DNA of 19,919 nucleotides from a bacterium (GTDB taxonomy: Bacteria; Desulfobacterota; JAPLJL01): the NCBI GenBank assembly GCA_028713675.1, contig JAQTNV010000061.1, forward strand, positions 1 to 19,919, given 5' to 3'. A model generated the notes under the pieces. The model was not told the DNA's origin, did not search any database, and saw nothing but the letters and a program-made list of their open reading frames with translations. Made by a program: the position numbers and the translations under genes. Below are positions 14,285 through 19,919 of the stretch, one piece after another. How positions within the stretch are numbered: position 1 is the stretch's first letter; each line of letters opens with the position of its first letter.

Positions 14285-14375
14285 CGGTTGAGCGGCTTGT
14301 CTCGTCCAGCGTAGTTCGTTGATCGTCTTAAAACCGTAAGCCGTAAACCGTTAAACGAAACGAGCAGCGCAACCG
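14285..14375. repeat. Intergenic palindromic element, copy D (carA / carB1)
   Basis: A 91-base element with left arm CGGTTGAGCGGCTTGTCTCG (14285-14304) and right arm CGAAACGAGCAGCGCAACCG (14356-14375). The right arm is the best-conserved copy of the shared arm in this window. The interior has the TTAAAA core also seen in copies A and B. The remainder of the 14264-14435 gap shows nothing else and no strong ribosome binding site for carB1. Confidence 0.75.
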
Positions 14376-14435
14376 CAACTGAAACACGAAATTATATTTT
14401 CTGATTTAGGACCCAGGGCTTCGAACTGATTTTGT

Positions 14436-17801
<3,366 letters not shown>

Positions 17802-19478
17802 ATGAAAAAACGGACGGACCGCACGGACGAACGCCTGGAGCGGCTGTATCATTTCAGCCGCCTGATCAATTCCCCTTTAGGTTCAAAGCAAAGACTTCGC
17901 CTGATCATCGATGAGGCCATCCGGATCACCGGGGCCTCGAGCGGTTCGCTCCTGATCATGGAGCCGGGAAACGATTACCTTTCGATCGAGGTTTTACGGG
18001 GATACTCCACCCGTTCCATCCGCAAGCACCTGCGGACGGGAGAGGGGATCACCGGGTGGGTGGCCAAGACCGGGAAACCGGCCCTGGTCCAGGATGTTTC
18101 CTGCGACCGCCGCTATCTCAAGTTTGATCCCCGCATCCGTTCCGAACTCGCCGTCCCCATCATTTTGAAAGGAAGGGTGATCGGGATCATCAACGTGAAC
18201 GGCAACCGGATCGGGGCTTTTGACCGGAGCGATCTCGAGCTTTTGACCACCTTTGCCTCCCACTCAGCCCAGATCATCGAGAACGACCGGCTTTTCCGCG
18301 AGGGATTGCAGCGGGCGGGTGAGATCAAGCTGCTTTTCGAAGTCGGGAAAACCCTGAGCGAAACCCTGGAGCTGGACGCGGTTTTCCGGCAGGTGGTGGC
18401 GGGAGCGGCCCGCCTGCTCAAAAGCCGGGTTGTTTCCCTGATGCTCCTGACCCTGGATCGCAAGGAACTCGAGATCAAGGCGGTTTTCGGAGGGGGGCCG
18501 GGATACGTGGGACGCCCCAACCTGAAGGTGGCCTCGAGCTTTGTCGGGGAGGTTGTTCGCACGCGCAAGCCGGTGACTTCCATTGATGTCAGGGAAGAGA
18601 AGGGATACCAGTATCTCGATCTCGCCCGCCAGGAGGGACTGTGCTCGCTCCTGTCCGTCCCCCTGCTGGCCCGGGGGGAGGTGATCGGGGTCCTGAATGC
18701 CTACAAATCCACCCGCACGGAGTTCGGCCCGGCCGAGGTCCGGATGCTGGTCAGTCTGGCCGATCTGGCTTCAGTGGCGATTGATAAGGCCCACCTTTAC
18801 CAGCAGACCATCGACCTGGAAAAAAGAATCCTCCGGATCGAAAAACTGGGGGTAATGGGGGAACTGGCCCGGGAATTTGCCCATGAGATCCGCAACCCGC
18901 TGACGATCGTGAAGATGCTCGTATATTCCCTTTCCGGGGATGAAAATGACCGCAAGGTGATCGCGGAGGAAATCGACCGGATGAACCGGATCACCGGCCG
19001 GTTTCTGCATCTCGGCAAGCCGGCGCCGGAGGACCGGCCGGTCCAGGTGGATCTGAACAAGCTCCTTCTGACCACCCTGGATCTTCTCAATCACCGGATC
19101 GGCCGGCAGGGGATCAAGGTGCATAACCATCTCAAGGATATTCCGCCGGTACAGGCCGATCCGGACCGGATGGAACAGCTTTTCCTGAACCTTTTTCTGA
19201 ACGCGCTGGACGCCATGGAACCGGGGGGCAGGATTACGCTTTCGAGCGGGGTGGAAGAAGGCCGGGTGGAGATTTCCATCGGGGATACCGGCCCGGGGAT
19301 ACCCAAAGAGGACTGGGAAAGGATATTCCAGCCGTTTGTCACCACCAAGGAAGGCGGGACGGGGCTGGGCCTGACCATTTCCCGGCGGATTGCCGAGGAA
19401 CACGGAGGAGGCATCCGGGTCCACTCGCGTCCGGGCCGGGGCGCGACCTTTACGGTTTTCCTCCCGGTCGGGGATTGA
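17802..19478 (+). CDS. Sensor histidine kinase with two GAF domains
   Basis: A 558-residue soluble kinase without membrane segments. Domains in order: GAF1 (about 25-165; SSGSLLIME, GEGITGWVAKTGKPALVQD, SELAVPIILKGRVIGIINV), GAF2 (about 175-335; LCSLLSVPLLARGEVIGVLNAY), a HisKA domain with the phospho-acceptor His361 in REFAHEIRNPLT, and a HATPase domain (about 455-556). The HATPase carries the N-box LFLNALDAM, G1 GDTGPGIP, F-box FQPFVTTKEGG and G2 GTGLGLTISRR. The signal is presumably cytoplasmic: a small molecule, redox state or light-type ligand in a GAF pocket. The ATG touches the pyrG stop (TAAATG), and GGGAGG and AAAGG at the pyrG end can serve as ribosome binding sites, so expression is tied to CTP synthase. 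The next gene is its likely partner. Confidence 0.93.
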   Translation: MKKRTDRTDERLERLYHFSRLINSPLGSKQRLRLIIDEAIRITGASSGSLLIMEPGNDYLSIEVLRGYSTRSIRKHLRTGEGITGWVAKTGKPALVQDVSCDRRYLKFDPRIRSELAVPIILKGRVIGIINVNGNRIGAFDRSDLELLTTFASHSAQIIENDRLFREGLQRAGEIKLLFEVGKTLSETLELDAVFRQVVAGAARLLKSRVVSLMLLTLDRKELEIKAVFGGGPGYVGRPNLKVASSFVGEVVRTRKPVTSIDVREEKGYQYLDLARQEGLCSLLSVPLLARGEVIGVLNAYKSTRTEFGPAEVRMLVSLADLASVAIDKAHLYQQTIDLEKRILRIEKLGVMGELAREFAHEIRNPLTIVKMLVYSLSGDENDRKVIAEEIDRMNRITGRFLHLGKPAPEDRPVQVDLNKLLLTTLDLLNHRIGRQGIKVHNHLKDIPPVQADPDRMEQLFLNLFLNALDAMEPGGRITLSSGVEEGRVEISIGDTGPGIPKEDWERIFQPFVTTKEGGTGLGLTISRRIAEEHGGGIRVHSRPGRGATFTVFLPVGD

Positions 19479-19531
19479 GGCAACCGGAATATTTTTAATC
19501 AGGATATAATATTGAAAAACGGGCTTTAAAA

Positions 19532-19919
19532 ATGACGGCGCGGATGAAAAGAATATTAATCGTGGATGACGAACCCAACGTCCACTATTCCTTCCAGAAA
19601 ATCCTGGGGCTGGATTATGAAATTCTCGAGGCGCGGGACGGGAAGGAGGCGGTGCAGAAGGTCCAGAAAGAGGCGCCTGATCTGGTCCTGCTCGATGTCC
19701 GGATCCCCGGGATGGACGGGCTCAAGGTGCTCGACCGGATCAAGGAGCTGGATACCCGGATCCCGGTGATTGTCATGACCGCCTTCGGGACGATGCAGAC
19801 CGCGGTGGAAGCGATGAAGCTCGGGGCCTTTGAATACATCCTGAAACCTTTCGATGTCCCGGTGATCCTGGATCTGGTCAAAAAATCGCTGGCGGTGGGG
19901 GAAGCGGCCAAGAAAAAAG
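19532..19919 (+). CDS. Response regulator receiver domain, NtrC-like (cut by window edge)
   Basis: The visible 129 residues form a complete receiver domain. Acidic residues DDE lie at 12-14 (ILIVDDEPN), the phosphorylated Asp55 in LVLLDVRIPGMDG, Thr83 in VMTAFG, and Lys105 in ILKPFD. It is 53 bases after the histidine kinase and almost certainly its partner. The GTMQTAVEAMKLGAFEYILKPFD segment (split as GTMQTAVEAMKLGAF and EYILKPFD) and the helical continuation resemble NtrC-family regulators with a sigma-54 ATPase domain, but that part is beyond the window. The start may be the ATG at 19532 or the one at 19544. A TATAAT at 19505-19510 lies upstream without a matching -35. Confidence 0.88.
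   Translation, partial: MTARMKRILIVDDEPNVHYSFQKILGLDYEILEARDGKEAVQKVQKEAPDLVLLDVRIPGMDGLKVLDRIKELDTRIPVIVMTAFGTMQTAVEAMKLGAFEYILKPFDVPVILDLVKKSLAVGEAAKKK

Noticed and set aside
7403-14375. The repeated intergenic elements as a CRISPR array.
   Set aside because: They are four separate gaps kilobases apart, without regular spacers and without cas genes.

Overview
The window is about 20 kb of GC-rich, densely packed bacterial chromosome, essentially all housekeeping and metabolic genes. I see no phage, transposase, rRNA, tRNA or CRISPR. The organism is probably an uncultivated or deep-branching anaerobe: the carbamoyl-phosphate synthetase large subunit is split, arginine decarboxylase is of the pyruvoyl type, there is a strong candidate selenoprotein, and short palindromic repeats lie between genes. 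I cannot name the phylum from this sequence.

Layout. (1) Positions 1-2764, minus strand: a tight operon aroE - aroK - SCP2-like protein - ruvX - mltG (mltG runs off the left edge). (2) 2765-3137: gene-free stretch with a long imperfect inverted repeat. (3) 3138-4082, minus: ribF, divergent from a plus-strand Crp/Fnr-type regulator (4287-4985). (4) 4957-6006, minus: a UshA-like metallophosphoesterase-fold lipoprotein interrupted by one in-frame TGA at 5821-5823. The TGA falls where relatives carry Cys (C-G-C becomes C-G-U) and is followed at once by a perfect 10-bp stem-loop, so I read it as a single selenoprotein gene. (5) 6009-9679, minus: radA, a family 4 uracil-DNA glycosylase and coaBC. 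(6) 9797-11405, plus: pyruvoyl arginine decarboxylase and agmatinase, a two-step route from arginine to putrescine, behind a near-consensus promoter. (7) 11527-12405, minus: an MBL-fold hydrolase. (8) 12612-19919, plus: a YjbQ-family protein, carA, a half-length carB, pyrG, a double-GAF histidine kinase starting directly at the pyrG stop codon, and a response regulator cut by the right edge.

The pathways fit together as follows. AroE and AroK are consecutive shikimate-pathway steps. CarA/CarB supply carbamoyl phosphate for pyrimidines and arginine, and PyrG makes CTP. Arginine is drained to putrescine by PdaD and SpeB. CoaBC and RibF make coenzyme A and FMN/FAD. RuvX, RadA and UDG act in rRNA maturation or DNA maintenance.

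The most notable points are the candidate Sec codon with its SECIS-like hairpin, the split carB followed by pyrG instead of its second half, a family of four 91-99 bp intergenic elements sharing the same terminal arms, a 10-bp hairpin that buries the ruvX start codon, and a carA leader with competing hairpins.
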